From contig OX439000.1 in the NCBI GenBank assembly GCA_949316495.1, positions 70,810,570-70,874,569 on the forward strand: a stretch of DNA of 64,000 nt, read 5' to 3'. How positions within the stretch are numbered: position 1 is the stretch's first letter; each line of letters opens with the position of its first letter. Source of the stretch: Amphiduros pacificus (lineage: Eukaryota; Annelida; Polychaeta; Phyllodocida; Hesionidae). Positions 1 through 11,940 of the stretch are shown in pieces. A program made the position numbers and the translations under genes. The notes under the pieces are model-generated. The model was given only the letters and a program-made list of their open reading frames with translations, was not told the origin of the DNA and made no database searches.

Positions 1-487
1 ATTTAATCCCACAAATCAACTCCACTAGACCGGTGAGTCTGACATTAAAACATTATGGAAAATATTAGAATCATCTCTAGAACTAGTGCTGCCACCCAGT
101 GGCAAACAGTTTTGATAGTATTTTGATGGGAGTTAACACTCAGACTACTAATTTGAACTAAACATTTTGGGTCTGCCACTTGTGGTTGTGATAAGTCCTT
201 GTGATTGGACTTCCTTATCCCAAGATAACAAGCATAATTACAGACCGGTTCAGCCAGGACAATACATTACATGTTATTTGACTAATTACCGAAAAAAGCT
301 AACTTTTGGATAATATGCAAACATTCAAATAAAAAATCCAGTTTGTCTTATTGATGTTACTTACTATCGTGAGATCATAAATAGTTGCACTATGTTTACG
401 ACATTTATAGTCTTGTATGATTCTTTAAAGTAATTTTGTTATACAAAGGATACCTATAAAAGCACACAAGAAAATATACAAACTTAC
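1..487. other. intronic or downstream sequence of PUS1, no gene seen
   Basis: AT-rich DNA expected to lie in a PUS1 intron because the C-terminal half of the gene is missing. No further PUS1 exon or other recognisable feature was found. Confidence 0.5.
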
Positions 488-515
488 CTGTTGTTCTATG
501 GGATTCCAGCACATG
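488..515 (-). CDS. possible PUS1 microexon
   Basis: A 28 bp stretch bounded by a good acceptor (AACATTTCAG) and donor (GTAAGTT) on the PUS1 strand, just past exon 6. Read in phase it gives HVLESHRTT. I see no clear match to PUS1, whose sequence is variable here, so this rests on splice signals alone. Confidence 0.25.
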
Positions 516-668
516 CTGAAATGTTAAAAACATCACAACTTAACAAAATAATTTTCTGTCATTTGGTCCTCAAATTTAGTTTGAAACCGGGCATCAACAT
601 AAAACCAATGATCAAAGTGAGTGATGAAGGGTCTAAAGAATGGATGAATGAATGAAACAATGATCTAC

Positions 669-769
669 CTCTTCTACTGGTGTGAAGGCAAATGTTGGCA
701 GCATGTACTGGTATGTTCTATAACAACAGGAATTCTTGCTGTCAAACCCCTTTGTTGTTCTCTTGAACC
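669..769 (-). CDS. PUS1: PUS1 coding exon 6
   Basis: Acceptor ATTATTGCAG, donor GTAGAT. It encodes [20 protein letters not shown] and [13 protein letters not shown]. The KGFDSKN...RTY.Y.LPTFAF block is diagnostic for PUS1. Phase 1 in, phase 0 out. Confidence 0.92.
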
Positions 770-3554
770 CTGCAATAATGCAGTAAGGATGGTTATTACA
801 AATGTATAACCTGTAATGGAGCCAAAAATACTTATTATGAAAGTATTCTTGCATTATGTGTTAAAATCATTTTTCATCTCTCTCAACTGTTTCTGTTTCT
901 GGGCAGAATAGGTAATTATCATAGCACAGTACCTTGTGATTGATGTGGTTGAGAATCTCTTTATTCTTTTGGATATTTCAATTTTCCAAAGTGTTACAGT
1001 TTAAACTTTTCAAATTTCCTGCCTCACATTTTAACTTTGAATGTGAATATATTTTTGTTTCAATGGTTACTCTTCAAAATATATTTTTTTAAATAAAAAC
1101 AAACCTAATATTCTAATTTGCTTTGGTAGATATGAGTTGATCTTGTTGACAGCATCCTCTACATCAATGAACATGTAAATACAAAATAACATCATGGAGC
1201 ACTCAACATTCACAAGTGCAACCCCAAAGTTCATAAAAGAAAAAAATAAAGAATAATGCCAAAAAATGCATTTTAAAGTTACCTTCTAGTACCTCAAAAT
1301 TTACCTGACTAGAAAAATAGCCTGAAGATTAAGTATTTGAGAGAATAAATACCAAATACTAGAGCATGTTTACTTAATGATGATCAAAAATGAGAAATTT
1401 TCATATTTGATCTGATGTTTGGGTCTTTTTATTTAGCTGGCTTTAATTTACTCTCAGTAAGATCTAAACTTCATATTTTCAATATCAGAATTCAACATTA
1501 TCATGAGAAAATGTTGTACATAAAATAAGCAGATACATATCTTAAGTGAAACAAGTTGTCCAGCAGCTGATACCCCTTTATCTGTCCGTGCTGCCCTCTG
1601 GAAGTCCATCTGAATGTAATCAAAATGTAAAGTTCATGAATTAAACACTCAACCTTACAAGTACTGAGTAATAATAAACACTATTTCAGGTTAGCCTATT
1701 TGATGTGATATTCCCGACTGATATTCATGTCATGCATCAAAATATGTTGGTGTGAATATTAAATAGAGGGCACACCTTTCTTCCTGGGTCGCTGGCATGG
1801 TCAGCAGTAACTATGCCAGCCTTCACAAATGATTCCAACAACTCATCCTCTATAGTTCGGACTCCAGGATTCCTAAAAATATATCAATCAATTTCTCAAA
1901 AATAAGGTTTTCTGAACAAAAATTTCTGAAATTAATATTGTTTTGCTCTAAAGGTATCCCATCAGATTTGAATGAATTAAAATATTAAAAAAACAACGGG
2001 AGATTGCAAAATGCACACCCTGAGTACAAAATTGTGGCACAAGAAACGTTGTGCCACGGATCAACAATAAAATATTTTGTAATCATTGAATCCTTTGTTC
2101 CATTCTCAATCATGTCAATGATGGCAGACTAACATAGATTGATGAGTAAGTAGTTGCTGGTGAAAATATTTCGATAAAAATACAAAATTAGGGAGTCTGA
2201 ATCTGGATTTTTGTTCTGTATTATAGTATTTACCGTCTGAGTAATATCAAATGTGACATTATACATGTAGAACCACAGTGATAACCACAGCACATTAAAC
2301 TGGCAGTTCTCATGAGGGTTTTGGGAGAAGGAAAACAAAGTAATGCCTACTTTTGCATGCCAACATATCCTTTGCCTGAGTAAACTAGCATCATGCCAAC
2401 TTTCTTCTTCTTGTATGGCGGACGTTTGGTGGAAGCATCTGCCTGGAAAGAAATTACATTGTCTGTGATGAACATGCTCTCACTATTTGGGTACAAAATT
2501 GTTCTGTCAAGAGAGGCCCCTTTTGGGGCCAACTAACATTGGCAAAAAAACATGCATTCCTTAAAGGCATTAAGCATTAATCTTGCTTTGCTTTAAAGAT
2601 AATGTTGATTGCAAACCCCATCTATCTCATACTTATCCACTGCAGATAGATGGGGTTTGCAATCAATCAACTTTATCTTCAAAGCAAAGCAGTGAAAACA
2701 TGGTAATAAGTGCAGAACTATGTTGTGTGTGGCTTATTTAAGTTCTCAGCTCATTTACATAATGTAATCAATTTCATATTACTACATGCAGTGAATGGTT
2801 GCAGTCTCTGCCAATAGGGGTCCCACCTCTCTATGTTTCAAGGTCTCCATGACCCAAATCTAAAGTGTCGTCTGCTCCCAGGTCAAAACAAACCTAGACA
2901 GTCATCATGTTCATTTCAGAGAAATTAACACATGATTTGTTGAAGAACTAGACTAAGACTGATTGCATCTATCTTATAATTGAACAAAAATATATTTAAA
3001 CAAAAATTTTAGCAGCAGGATGATCTGCAAAAAAATATCTCATAGGTGCAGAACACTCTCTTGAGGCACCAAGTATGAGAATTTGTGTATCTACTCCATT
3101 GGACTGTGCGTTATAAATATAGGACTCACCTGCTCAGATGCTTCCTCCTCCTTTACTTTCTTGGTTTCTGATAGATTCTCTTCATTAAAAGCTCTCTTAG
3201 TTCCCCTTTCTTTATTTCCTTCTATTGTAGTATCAGGTTTTATGCTTTCGACAACAGCATCACATTTTGTTTCACTTTCTATCTTTTCATCCATTTCCGC
3301 AGGTTTATTTTCCCCTGCTGTTGTCAGCTGCTCTGATATTTTCAGAAATGATGATTTGTGATAGTTTCTGACAAAACAAATTTGTGTAGATGGGAATACA
3401 CTTGCAGATGCACTTGTTTCAAAACCTTTCCTCTGACACCTAGACAAGGAAATTAGTGATCTGGTGAAATATCTCTTTTGAATTTGTCTTGTTAGTCTTG
3501 CAATGTACATGGGACTGACGACTATTTTCTATTGGTAATGAGGAGACCAGGCAC
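669..3554 (-). CDS. PUS1: tRNA pseudouridine synthase PUS1 (TruA family), 5' part of gene
   Basis: Converts uridine to pseudouridine in tRNA, and in animals also in other RNAs, in nucleus and mitochondria. Six exons are read right to left: 3130-3510 (start codon at 3510), 2351-2442, 1776-1872, 1541-1609, 1105-1174, 669-769. Their phases join without a break into 270 residues. Visible motifs: [16 protein letters not shown] (substrate-fold start), [12 protein letters not shown] with the catalytic Asp as residue 200 (codon 1580-1582), [13 protein letters not shown], and [20 protein letters not shown], all as in animal PUS1. The first ~30 residues are Arg-rich with no acidic residue, which fits a mitochondrial presequence. 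A basic KRPPYKKKK stretch could be a nuclear signal. An acceptor at 3555-3556 shows an intron upstream of the start codon. The C-terminal half lies beyond the left edge. Family assignment is by remembered homology and is strong. Confidence 0.92.
1105..1174 (-). CDS. PUS1: PUS1 coding exon 5
   Basis: Encodes [20 protein letters not shown], then RILG across the next junction. This matches the SLK-M...KIN..LP..IR segment of yeast and animal PUS1. The coding block starts directly after TATTTAC, so the intron appears to end in AC. The downstream donor is GTTTGT, phase 1 out. Confidence 0.85.
1541..1609 (-). CDS. PUS1: PUS1 coding exon 4 (catalytic aspartate)
   Basis: 23 codons: [18 protein letters not shown], then LVSLK. 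The aspartate in ARTDKG is the invariant catalytic residue of the TruA/PUS1 family. The acceptor is an ordinary CAG. The 3' border reads AAG followed by ATATGT. No GT donor at this point gives an in-frame join to the next exon, so the intron appears to begin with AT (see findings). Confidence 0.9.
1776..1872 (-). CDS. PUS1: PUS1 coding exon 3
   Basis: Acceptor TTTTTAG, donor GTGTGC. It encodes [19 protein letters not shown] and following residues. The TIED.L..ALV.AG pattern matches the segment between the YSGKGY and catalytic motifs of PUS1. Phase 2 in, phase 0 out. Confidence 0.9.
2351..2442 (-). CDS. PUS1: PUS1 coding exon 2
   Basis: Starts after TTTCTTTCCAG and ends before GTAGGC. It encodes [20 protein letters not shown] and then [10 protein letters not shown]. 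The YSGKGY.GMQ block is the hallmark opening of the pseudouridine synthase domain. Phase 0 in, phase 2 out. Confidence 0.93.
2584..2692. repeat. inverted repeat (hairpin) in PUS1 intron
   Basis: Two ~45 bp arms around GCAAACCCCATCTATCT and its complement face each other across a ~20 bp loop, between PUS1 exons 1 and 2. The arms differ by a few bases and one small length change. It looks like a small foldback or MITE remnant. No function is apparent. Confidence 0.7.
3130..3510 (-). CDS. PUS1: PUS1 coding exon 1
   Basis: 127 codons ending at phase 0 before a GTGAGTCC donor. The first part is basic ([15 protein letters not shown]...), like a mitochondrial presequence. The rest is low-complexity, acidic and lysine-rich, as in the poorly conserved N-termini of animal PUS1. 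A second in-frame ATG at 3292-3294 (residue 73) would skip the presequence. The exon itself is preceded by an AG acceptor, with exon sequence starting at 3554, so the 5' UTR is spliced. Confidence 0.82.
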
Positions 3555-4377
3555 CTGAAACATATTATTAAAGAGTTACAACACCAGTAAACTAATACTA
3601 GCACAACGTTTTATAAATGATTTGATTAAAATGGTGAAACAATTTGTGACCTTTGTCAAAACAATTTTTGAATATATATAGCACTCCTACAACCAACTTT
3701 GAAGAAATAGGCATATAATAAATTTTAGGACAAAATTTTATGCATTTCCAATATTTTGACTATAAAATAATAATAATACTTTGGTTTTCGCTGCCAAATC
3801 AAGACTCTTAACTAAGAATTAAAAAGGGCCCAACAAAGCCATTTAAGCCCACAGCCCTAATTAATTTCATCCTCAGTTATTCCTCACACCAAACATCAAC
3901 TGTCTGAAATAGCGTGGACAATATTTTTAGAGTCAAGAATATTGATACAAGGTTGAAGATGAAATTTTGAAATGATTGTTTATTATGTCAAATATGAAGT
4001 ACCTACTATCTACATTCACTGGGAAATAGCCCAGACAAACTATGCATCTGCCATTGGCTACCCATCATCACCAGCCATAATACCCTAATTCAACCCAAGG
4101 GTGGTCATGGTCAAGTTTTGAGTAAAAATGGTTAGACAATTGACTATTCAAGATATTTTCACAGATACATGACAATAGAAAAATATCCCATACCCCTCTA
4201 AGGCATGTTCATCTGGTTTTGAGTGTATGGAAAAGAGCCTGAATTGCCTAGGAAAGTCCAGCTTGGTTCCAAATTCGGGCAGAAAGGACACAAGTCAAAC
4301 AGGCCATCGAAGAGGTTATGCACAAACAAGGGAATGGTTGAATACTGTAATTATGGGTTACCATCTTGTTTTTTTTT
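3555..4377. other. PUS1 upstream / 5' UTR intron region
   Basis: Contains the acceptor-side intron sequence of the PUS1 5' UTR and AT-rich flank. The upstream noncoding exon and promoter could not be located. Confidence 0.4.
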
Positions 4378-6018
4378 GTAACACGGATGGTTCCTTTTTG
4401 ACAACCATTGCCGACAGGCAATGGTTGTCAAAAAAGGAACTATCTGTGTTATTCTGTGATCGGTACGATCGTGGGAAATGAGTAGTCATTTCCTGTTGGT
4501 TGTAATTCGTTTTTTTCTGTGGTCAATACTGTTCAAACAAATGACGCCACTGTGGAGTGTTCGTCCGTGTGCATGCAAGTTTCCAATTTGCGCATGAGCC
4601 CGGGCGTATGAATACTTAATAAAAAGAAGTAAACAAAAGAAAAGAAGTGCGTGATGTAAAAGCAGAATGTTCAAAACGATGTCATCGTGCTCGCCCATCG
4701 TTGCATAAGATTATCCCTATAAATTGCTTGGATATGTTTCCCAATCGATAGAACAAGGAATTTTAAGTAAGTTTAGTTCAAATTTGATGTAAATCGGACA
4801 ATAAGAACAGAAATGGCATCTAAAAGTCTGATCGATGATTTGCGATAACGCCTGAGCGATATTAGGGCAACTTACGTAATCGAGCCTGGAAGTTCACATC
4901 TTTGCATACATTTGTGCTAAAAAATTTGTTCATATACCAAATAATGTGTTTTTAAAAGATGAATAAAAATAATTTCAACGACCCCATCAGTATGCAATGA
5001 TTGTTTGTGTTAATTTTTTGTTTTGTATGTTGTAATTTTTGTTTTGTGTGTTGTAATTTTTGTTTTGTTTATTGTAATTTTTGTTTTATTTGTAATTTTT
5101 GTTTTGTTTGTAATTTTTTCTCCCATCCGTGTTACATGTGGAGCACCACTTTTTCTTGTTTAATGATTGGATTTTAGGGTTCACTGGGTTGCTGGCATTT
5201 TCAACCATTCTCCCTTTTGACCATGGCATGTATAAAGGCGAAACAGCCAGTCCCTGATTTTAGAGATTGCATGTTGCCATGAATTGCCCTTAAGAAAATA
5301 ACACACTGGAACTGCACAAAATTAGACAAGAAAAAATGGTGCTCCACTTGTAACACAGATGGGAAAAAAATTAACAAACAAAAGAAAAATGTTAACAAAC
5401 AAAACAAAATATTAAACAAACAAAACAAAAAATTTAACAAACAAAACAAAAATTTTAACAAATAAAACAAGAATAAATACAAAATGAAACAATCATTGCA
5501 AACTGATGGCGGGGTTGAAATTATCTTTGTTCCTCTTCAAAAAACACTTATTTTGGTATATGAACGAATATTCTAACACAACCACATGCAAAGCTGTGCC
5601 TTTTCAGTCTTGATTAGTTAAGATACTCTAATATCGCTCAGGCGCTAACGCAGAAACGTTGGACAGAACTTTGCTTGTCACTTCTGTTCTAATTGTCCAA
5701 TTTACACCAAATTTGAATTAAATCCACTTGGAATTCCTGCTCTATCGATTAGAAGGCATTTCCAAACAATATTAAATGATAATTTCGCGCAACGATGGGT
5801 GATGATTTGTTTACATGTTATAGAAACGTATTCATACACTAAAGCATGCGCAAATTGGAATCTATTGTATGCACACGACGAATACTCCACAGTGGCGTCA
5901 GTTGCTTCAACATTACTGACCACAGAAATAAACGAATTAAAACCCACAGGATATGACTACACGTTCCCCATGATCGTACCGATCACAGAATAACACAGAT
6001 AGGAACCATCTGTGTTAC
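4378..6018. mobile_element. 1.64 kb foldback element built of two inverted MITE-like arms
   Basis: Outer ends are GTAACACGGATGG (4378-4390) and its inverted form CCATCTGTGTTAC (6006-6018). The same termini recur internally as CCATCCGTGTTAC (5123-5135) and GTAACACAGATGG (5350-5362), so each arm (about 758 and 669 bp) has its own inverted ends. The arms pair along most of their length, with clear divergence, and pairing extends ~22 bp past the inner termini. That leaves a loop near 5160-5326. A tighter hairpin sits inside the left end (4391-4436). Both arms carry a T-rich repeat built on TAATTTTTGTTTTG. No transposase ORF is present, so it is non-autonomous. It could be two copies inserted head to head or one foldback transposon. 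Confidence 0.8.
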
Positions 6019-8933
6019 AAAAAAAAAAAGAGCACAAGAAACTATCTGAAATCATTAACCTCTAATACACTCTCTTAATTTTGTTGATTTGCCAGACGGT
6101 AATTTTTGTCTGAACTAGTGTATCTGAATACGAAATTGATAAACTTTATTTATGGTTATTCAATATATTAAGTCAGAACAATGGGGATGTGAACATCCTT
6201 CCCGTCCAATGCCAGTGGTGGATGTTGATGTTCTTCCCGTCCATTAGTGGTTAAAGAGAACAAGATGGTTACCCACAATAGTATAAAATAGTATTCTCAA
6301 ATATGATTTCACGAGTTAATAGAGTTTGCAGAGTATCTTGGGCCAACTTCACCTTTGAAGGCTGGCACAAATTCATTCGTCTATGTCAACATGATCCGCC
6401 TCTCTACCTGGTCATACAAGTGGTTGAGCGATAAAGGGTATATTTGAAGAGGAAAGTGGTGTAAATAAACACAGCACCCTGAAGCACCCTGCTTTCTGAA
6501 ATATCATACTGCTTTGATCGAGTAATTTCATGAGCTCAAATGAAAATATATAACGGTGAGTCGTTATATTGGAATGGTCTGCATAATTTAAGACAATAAT
6601 TCACATACAGGTTGTCGCTTTCACTTTTCGATGCTTTCGTTTCTTCCTCCCCGGCTCAGCTCTCCCTTCCTTCTCCACGTGCACTGCAACACAGTGCCAT
6701 CTGGTGGGAACAGCTGCCAGGGGATCAATTAGTATTCAAACAAACGGCACCACTCAGAGCAACAACAAGGTACATTCTCTGTCCCTTTAGTAATGAAGGG
6801 TATAGAGTTTTGATGGAGATTTTTGTACTTTCGACTCTGTATTTACCTATAAGCTAAATAAATTTGTTAAAAATTCTAAATACATTTGTTACAAATTCTC
6901 GCACACATACTTTAGAACAAATTCCAGGATTTTGATGTGGCAAAAAGCCTGAAATTGACCGAAAAATATTTGAGCCTAAAACTCGCACAGCATATGATTA
7001 ATGCTTTGAATGATAAGAATAATTACAAAACCTATTACATTATCATAACATGTCAAACTATTCTTTAAATTCATTTTTAATATTTAATACATATTTTTAT
7101 TTTGTTCCTTTAAAATGAAAAGAATGAGAAACAAAAGAAAAATTGTGTTGAAAATGTAGGTCCATAAAGTAAGCAGGCAAATAACTTGGACTTTGTCATA
7201 AAAATCAAGGGAAACACTTTGAAGCAAATGTCATATCAAGAGTTGGACCAAGAGTAGAAATGACAGACATGGGCCTATTTCGTTTTCACTGTGTGGCGTA
7301 CATCTTTGACACATAGGTGAACATGGACCTTTGTGGGCTATTTTTATAAAATATTGTCAGTGACCTCGAAATGACATTTAAAATTACATTGAATCGGCGA
7401 ATTTTACTCTAATATTTAATTTCCAGTCATCTACATATCTACGAGCTCATGGAGCTCGTATTCATGAAAATCCGTTTATAATTAACAATATCAGGGCAAT
7501 CTGTACCCTACATTATTAGACCTACATATATGTAGGGAGTATTCAATTACTATAGGTCTACCTCTGCCGTCAATTGCCCTATATTTGATACCATTCTAAA
7601 TTTGGAATTCCCCAAGTTATAAATACTTGCCAAGTTCATAAAATATCATCGAATTTGAAACATCAGATTGACAGAAATGTTGTGCAAGAGTTTTTGTACC
7701 CTTAGTTTGAATATAGTAATACTCCAAGGTAATACTATAGTATATAGACGAACATGGCTGAGATTCAACCTATTCTTACCATTTGGTTCAGAGACAGCTC
7801 AACGACCTATCCATGTCAATATACCCACATAAGAGCCTCTATAAGCTCATTATATAACGAAATCGTCTGATTTAAATAATAATTGTCAACTTGCTATGCA
7901 ACTTGAATTCACACTGAGCCAACCATAGAGAAAAAAATAGATACTCTATGCGCCAACAGGCACATTGATCAGATGACCTTGTTTCACTGAATGCTTGAGA
8001 GGTCAGATTGTGCCACCGAGTTGTCAATGCCCCACATTCAAACTTTTCACAGTGCTGGTGTCAATACACCCATCGGTGATATCGATACGCTAATCACCAA
8101 AATGTGCCAAAATACACAAAAATACCTTGTTGGGCTGTCACGCTCGAGGGGGCGTGGCACGATCCAATTGTTTTGGTTTCGTCGACGAACAAGGAAGCCT
8201 CCCTTAGGAGGAAGTTAGTAAACTTCATGATTAAACTTTTTTAGTTTACAAGATAAAACATGATTGTCGTTTTGATGTGTTAAACAAAAAGGAAATATTG
8301 AAAGACATGAGTGTTGGGTGCTAACAATAAGAGTGTCACTTTGGAGGAAATAGTAAGTTTTGTTTTATGTATTTATAACTTTACGTCAGTTGGTGATTGC
8401 TTTCCAGTTCAAACAGATTTGGGACTGAAATAGATAAAAAAAATCTTTTAAAATCTTATGGTATTAACCAACGAAGCATAAAATGAGTCAAACACGTATA
8501 TGTATTATTTAGTGGCATATGTATTTATATATTAAATCAGAACAGATTTTGTGATATATTGAGCAATTCATGCACAATGAAGTCATCTTTTTATTGTGTT
8601 CTTCTGCTGTGCCAACAGTTATGTGCAGAAAAGGTACTAAAGTTGTTCCCATGCAGTGATTATCATAATAGAATCAGTATGGGAAAGAGTCCACATTATT
8701 TATTTTCAACTCACGATATTCCCTAGGTCTCCTGCCAATCACCCTAATGAATGATTAGTTCTAGAGGACTTGTACAGTTCTTATTCTTATTCCCAAAGTT
8801 GTACAGCTCCAGTGTGTACCTGTCTTTAACTGCCCCCCACCAAAAAAAATGCACCAATTGTCACCAAATTTCACACATGCATGCTTCATGACCTTTTGGA
8901 ACTTTCCTATCAGATCAGTGTCAGAAGGGCCAT
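6019..8933. other. intergenic, no gene identified
   Basis: AT-rich sequence with only short shadow ORFs. A perfect 9 bp-arm palindrome (TACGAGCTC/GAGCTCGTA) lies at 7441-7461. A diverged fragment of the dispersed repeat seen at 9820-10420 (CACACATGCATGCTTCATGA) lies near 8872-8892. No exon with convincing homology was seen. Confidence 0.5.
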
Positions 8934-9190
8934 GGCCCATGGCGCAGTTGGTTAAAGCAACAGCTTATTAGCACCAGTTCCTCTGTGGTGGTCATGGGTT
9001 CGAACCCCGGCCATGCCGAGATTGAACTCCTGATACAATTTCCCATATGAGCTGAGGCCTGTGCCTAAAGGATTAACCCATTGTCCCTGTAAATCTGTGA
9101 CTGGGTGGGTTATCATGTCAAGGACCTGCAACATTACAGTTCAGTGAGGCTGCACTATAGAGCTAACAACCATAGGATTCGCGCAACCAT
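8934..9190 (+). repeat. tRNA-derived SINE
   Basis: The head is tRNA-like: A-box region GGCGCAGTTGG at 8941-8951 and B box GGGTTCGAACCCC near 8997-9009, closing on GGCCATGCC. An unrelated tail of ~170 bp follows, with no tRNA fold. The long internal spacing and tail argue against a functional tRNA gene. Confidence 0.7.
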
Positions 9191-9819
9191 AGGATTGGCT
9201 GATAATTATGAAATTGTATTGTATATATAAAAGGAATGGAACAATGGAATTTTTGACATAGAAAAGTTTATATGAATGGTAAAACTAAATTGTTATGAAA
9301 ATTGCACCCATTGACCCCGATTTCGTCACAATGTGCACGTGCGCAAGTACCAGCTTGTTACAAAAATATAAACATTGGCGCTACTCTGTCAATTTTTGAC
9401 CGATATTCTTCATTGACAACTCAAAATTTAGCTTTTGAGCTCTTCTCTTCAAATATGTAAGTCTGATGTACGATATATTAATTTTCGTCTTTCAGCATTG
9501 AAGAGAGATCAGTGCGCGAAGGCTATGGTTGTTCATGTCTTTTGCGCAAAGACATGACTCTGACTTGCAATCTTGTCAGAATATAAGATATGCACATCGC
9601 TTTATAAGATAAAGTAATGATGACAAGTTTTTCTAATGGATATACCCCACTCCAGCACACATATAAATAACTGTTCATTTATTTATTGATTATTTATTTA
9701 TTGACAATTGCCAAAATATACGCGAAACCGGCAGTCGTTAGCCCTATCTGCTACAAGTAGGTCTCATCACGAAATGACTGAAATAATGTTAAAAGTGATG
9801 TAAAACCCCAAACAAACAA
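9191..9819. other. intergenic, no gene identified
   Basis: Short direct repeats of CATAGGATT immediately follow the SINE (9170-9200). The remainder is unremarkable AT-rich sequence. Confidence 0.4.
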
Positions 9820-10420
9820 ACAAATCACTGTCAGAAAATCTTGCAGACCCTCAATCTTGCCAAAAATGCTCAGATTAGTACCAAATCTTACACATGCATG
9901 CTCCATGATAAAATCTTTGACAAGGTCAGTGCTGACCTTTCCAAGACAGATTTGAATTTCCCTGTTAGAACATCTTGCAGACTCTCTAATTTGGCATAAA
10001 CACACAAATTTGGACATATCCAATGAATTTGATGTTGACCTTTCCTTGACCTCATTGAACTTTGCTATTACATTGTAGATCAGGGTCAGAATACCTTGTT
10101 TTCTCTCTGTCTTGCGAAAAATGCCCGGATTAGCATCATATCTTTCACATGCATGCTTCATGATAAAGTCCAGGACAAGTTCAGTGTTGTTCTTTCCATG
10201 ACCTTTGCTGATGGACCGGTTTTCAGATTCCTTGCAGACTCTCTAACTTGGCCAAAAAATGCCTCTCACCAAACTTAGTACATGCATAATTCATGACACT
10301 ATATTGGAAGACATTTTATGTTCAACTTTTCATGACCTCTAAATTGTGTCAAGGTCAAATTGCCCCAATAAAGCCTGGATGCCACCAAATTTGACAGAAT
10401 TAATAACCTCAGGCAAGTTC
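9820..10420. repeat. degenerate tandem repeat
   Basis: About five diverged copies of a unit of roughly 110-130 bp. Recurring words are CACATGCATGCTTCATGA, TCAGTGTTGACCTTTCC and CTTGCAGACTCTCTAA. Divergence is high, so it is old. The short ORFs overlapping it are not credible genes. Confidence 0.6.
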
Positions 10421-11349
10421 AATGTTAACCCTTCTCATAAACTTTTGTACCTTTTTAATTAGGCCTAGGTGGAAATGTGTTGAAGGTTCTCAAACTTGGT
10501 CAACTGTGCATGGATTGCCTGAAATTTACAGATGGGTATACAGATGGACTTTTGGAAGCATAAAGGGAGATTTTGACAATGAATTTATTTCCCTTGAAGG
10601 GAAGATAAGGCCAAATTATCAACTCAATTTTCAAATATTTTAATTGATTTTACATTTACTTCATCATCATCATTACATTTATTTCATGATCAATGCCTAG
10701 ATAACCTTATTTGCTCTACTGTATATTAACTCAGGCATGACTTTAAGCCTGTTGATCTTTAAGACTTATTTTTTTCAGAGCAGAAATCTGTGATCAGATT
10801 CTGGAACCTTAATTTTACAGCTGATTTGTCAAGTTGTCAAGTCTTTAATTATAACTCGTCATGCCTCTCAATGAGGCAAACCTTGTCACAAGAATTCTTG
10901 AGCTCCATTTGCTTTGCTAGAATTAGGTTTCTAGTTGGAGTTCTTATGTATCCAATAATTATTTATTGTTGGAGGTTAAACTGTGGAATTTTGGTTAGAT
11001 ATGGATGACATTTGTGTGAGGTGCAATGGAGTTGCAATGGAGTGTGCTGTGTATATTTTCCAAATTTAAACTTTAACTAAGACGCCTCTAACTCTGTAGT
11101 GATAAATAGAGTAGAACTTCCTGTTTGGCATTTCTACCACAATGTCCCATCACCAGATGAACTAAAATATTTTCCCATGTGTGTGTGTCCCCTGCAAGTT
11201 ACATAAGGTTACATAGTATCCAGGACAGTGTGGGGGTGGGATGATCCATTGATCCTTGGCTGCTGGTTGTAACATCCAGGATGGCATGATTCTTTGATCT
11301 TTTGGATTGAGGGGAGGTGGGATGATCTTTCAGCTTTCTGCCAACTCTG
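10421..11349. other. intergenic, no gene identified
   Basis: Only short shadow ORFs. No splice-bounded coding segment was recognised. Confidence 0.4.
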
Positions 11350-11940
11350 ATATACCCATAGTCAGCATCAAAATAGACTTAAAATCTACTGTTTCCAGAC
11401 ACACCACGCACTGCCCATCCAATTTAACTCACAACTCCAGTAGAACTCGACTTCCGGCAACAGATTTTCAACAATGAACGACGATGATCACAGTCCCTGG
11501 CCAATACCAACAACAGTTTCAATCTGATTAGATATTCTAACAAATGCAAGGCTTGTTAGATTTCTTTGTTTTTCCTTGATCTCAGTATCGTTTCGCCATT
11601 GTTTACGAGTTTGCGCAAATAGGTGAAAGTGGGTCAGTCTAATTAAAGGAGTGACAGCAACAACCTGGAAGCTCCACAACACAGTGGTGCTTCTGATGTC
11701 ATGTTATATTTCTCCCTTTGTGTTTCCATGACATCATCAGTTGGACTGAGGAAAAGATGCTACAGATAACCCCCAGACGATATTATAACTGGGAAAGATG
11801 ATGACACAGCAAGTAAGTACGACAGTCAATCGCCGGAGGTCGAGTTTATTTACTGGGGAAACTTCAATATGATGGGCAGTGTGTGGTGGTTCTAGAAACA
11901 GTGGATTTCAAGTCTACTTTGCGGATGGCTTTGGGTATAT
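11350..11940. mobile_element. MITE with ~70 bp terminal inverted repeats
   Basis: The left end (ATATACCCATAG..., 11350-11420) is complementary to the right end (11868-11940), including the block around CTACTGTTTCCAGACACACC and CACTGCCCATC. The interior has no transposase ORF. Mismatches between the arms suggest moderate age. Confidence 0.75.

Noticed and set aside
551-640. minus-strand open stretch reading THFDHWFYVDARFQTKFEDQ
   Set aside because: It looks protein-like but does not match PUS1 and has no donor before its stop. Left unassigned.
8934-9020. possible tRNA gene
   Set aside because: A and B boxes are present but the spacing and the non-pairing ends plus attached tail fit a tRNA-derived SINE.
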